Positions 63,431-64,000 of a stretch of 64,000 nt of DNA are shown one piece after another. Within the stretch, counting starts at the first letter, position 1; each line of letters opens with the position of its first letter. A model generated the notes under the pieces. That model searched no databases. It saw only the letters and a program-made list of their open reading frames with translations, and had not been told where the DNA came from. This DNA is from Alteraurantiacibacter buctensis (GTDB taxonomy: Bacteria; Pseudomonadota; Alphaproteobacteria; Sphingomonadales; Sphingomonadaceae), in assembly GCF_009827655.1 (NCBI RefSeq), contig NZ_WTYV01000001.1:868001-932000 (forward strand), given 5' to 3'. Both the position numbers and the translations under genes were made by a program.

Positions 63431-63820
63431 TCAGGCCAGCGTACGCTCCACCAGCAGGAAGAATCCGGTCATCGCCAGCGGCAGGCCCAGCGCGGCGGAC
63501 CAGATCAGCGACCGGTCGCGGGCGAAAGCCCCGGCCAGCGCGGGATCGGCAGCCTGGGCATCACCCAGCTCGCTCCAGCGCGATTCCAGCAGCCGCCAGG
63601 CGGGGATCACCGCCAGCACCAGCAGCACCAGCGCGAAATAGGGCAGCAACGAGGCGCTGGCCCCGCCGCCCTTCAGCACGAAGGCGTTCGCGACGATCTG
63701 GATGGTGGTATAGACCAGCAGCGACCAGGCAACGTGGTTGCTCATGCGCTTGCGCCAGTCCAGCGCGGCAGCCTGCTGCGGAATGCGCTGTGTAACGGTG
63801 CGATCGAGGGCCTTCTCCAT
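63431..63820 (-). CDS. Hypothetical membrane protein
   Basis: A 129-residue protein with three likely membrane helices (AWSLLVYTTIQIVANAFVL, LLPYFALVLLVLAVIPAW, SLIWSAALGLPLAMTGFFLL). ATG 63820 has GGGGGAG upstream and is preferred to TTG 63841. No family recognised. Convergent with ppa. Confidence 0.7.
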   Translation of the reverse strand: MEKALDRTVTQRIPQQAAALDWRKRMSNHVAWSLLVYTTIQIVANAFVLKGGGASASLLPYFALVLLVLAVIPAWRLLESRWSELGDAQAADPALAGAFARDRSLIWSAALGLPLAMTGFFLLVERTLA

Positions 63821-63910
63821 GGCGCCCAACTCCCCCTTCAACCTTATCGGCCTTTGCGGCTCTGATACAGGTTATTACACTTCCGCGACATCCCTGCAAG
63901 AGTGGTAACT

Positions 63911-64000
63911 ATGTGTTCAGCCGCCCGGCGCAAGACCGTGCCGCAATGGGCCATGCAGGAAGCCTGCCAATTTCCCTTCAATGCCGCGCCAGAGATGCTA
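63911..64000 (+). CDS. Possible 5' end of a gene running out of the window
   Basis: An ATG at 63911 opens a frame that stays open for 30 codons to the window end (begins MCSAARRKTVPQWAMQEACQ). AGAGTGG lies upstream. The fragment is too short to judge; the rest of 63821-63910 shows no feature. Confidence 0.3.
   Translation, partial: MCSAARRKTVPQWAMQEACQFPFNAAPEML

Noticed and set aside
1-64000. tRNA, rRNA, insertion sequences or prophage genes
   Set aside because: Intergenic gaps are mostly below 230 nt and none showed a cloverleaf, transposase or phage structural motif by eye; a tRNAscan or ISfinder run would be decisive.

Overview
The window looks like a chromosomal segment of a GC-rich alphaproteobacterium, most likely a sphingomonad of the Erythrobacteraceae/Sphingomonadaceae type. 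The reasons are the gene order hisS-prfA-prmC-(DUF4167)-lnt-metK, two large TonB-dependent receptors, a lignostilbene-type dioxygenase, MidA/NDUFAF7, a sphingomonad-style oxidative sugar pathway and many GTG starts. Everything here was read by eye from the sequence. Family names rest on recognised motifs, not on searches.

Region 1 (1-14.0 kb) is a sugar-acquisition locus. It holds a TonB receptor (cut by the window start), a GntR regulator, a leftward operon of mutarotase, IlvD/Edd dehydratase and sulfatase, then a FucP-like MFS permease, a second GntR regulator, and a rightward operon of L-arabinose/D-galactose 1-dehydrogenase, secreted GH51 arabinofuranosidase, HpcH-type aldolase and a secreted esterase. 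Together they outline release of L-arabinose in the periplasm, uptake, oxidation to arabinonate, dehydration and aldol cleavage to pyruvate plus glycolaldehyde. No lactonase was seen.

Region 2 (14.0-29.2 kb) mixes accessory and core genes. A leftward set carries two more paralogous esterases, an AbgT-family transporter, a thioredoxin-reductase-like flavoprotein, an acyltransferase and a DUF1295 membrane enzyme. Core genes follow: midA-lgt, glnD, a PilZ protein, yggS, a ThiE-like gene and ftsK.

Region 3 (29.2-45.0 kb) contains a second TonB receptor divergent from a MarR regulator with a long palindrome between them, an HPP membrane protein, a tannase/feruloyl-esterase, a GDSL esterase, a HerA-like ATPase, a hot-dog thioesterase, a secreted S9 peptidase, a Xaa-Pro aminopeptidase, and an EF-hand protein upstream of a two-component system.

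Region 4 (45.0-52.4 kb) begins with a 0.4 kb AT-rich, dyad-rich intergenic island. Then come scoA, a HAD-like lipoprotein and scoB, a GST, a GbsR/MarR regulator with an apparently leaderless, operator-embedded start, small membrane proteins and an MFS permease.

Region 5 (52.5-64 kb) is mostly housekeeping: metK, lnt, DUF4167, prmC, prfA, hisS (with a strikingly lower-GC C-terminal part and a nearby REP-like inverted pair), then a carotenoid-oxygenase-family enzyme, an LLM flavin oxidoreductase, ppa and a small membrane protein.

No rRNA, tRNA, CRISPR array, insertion sequence, prophage or defence system was recognised. The most interesting signals are regulatory: three transcription regulators (2098, 31757, 48873) lack Shine-Dalgarno sequences and start inside or just below palindromes that overlap their own promoters.
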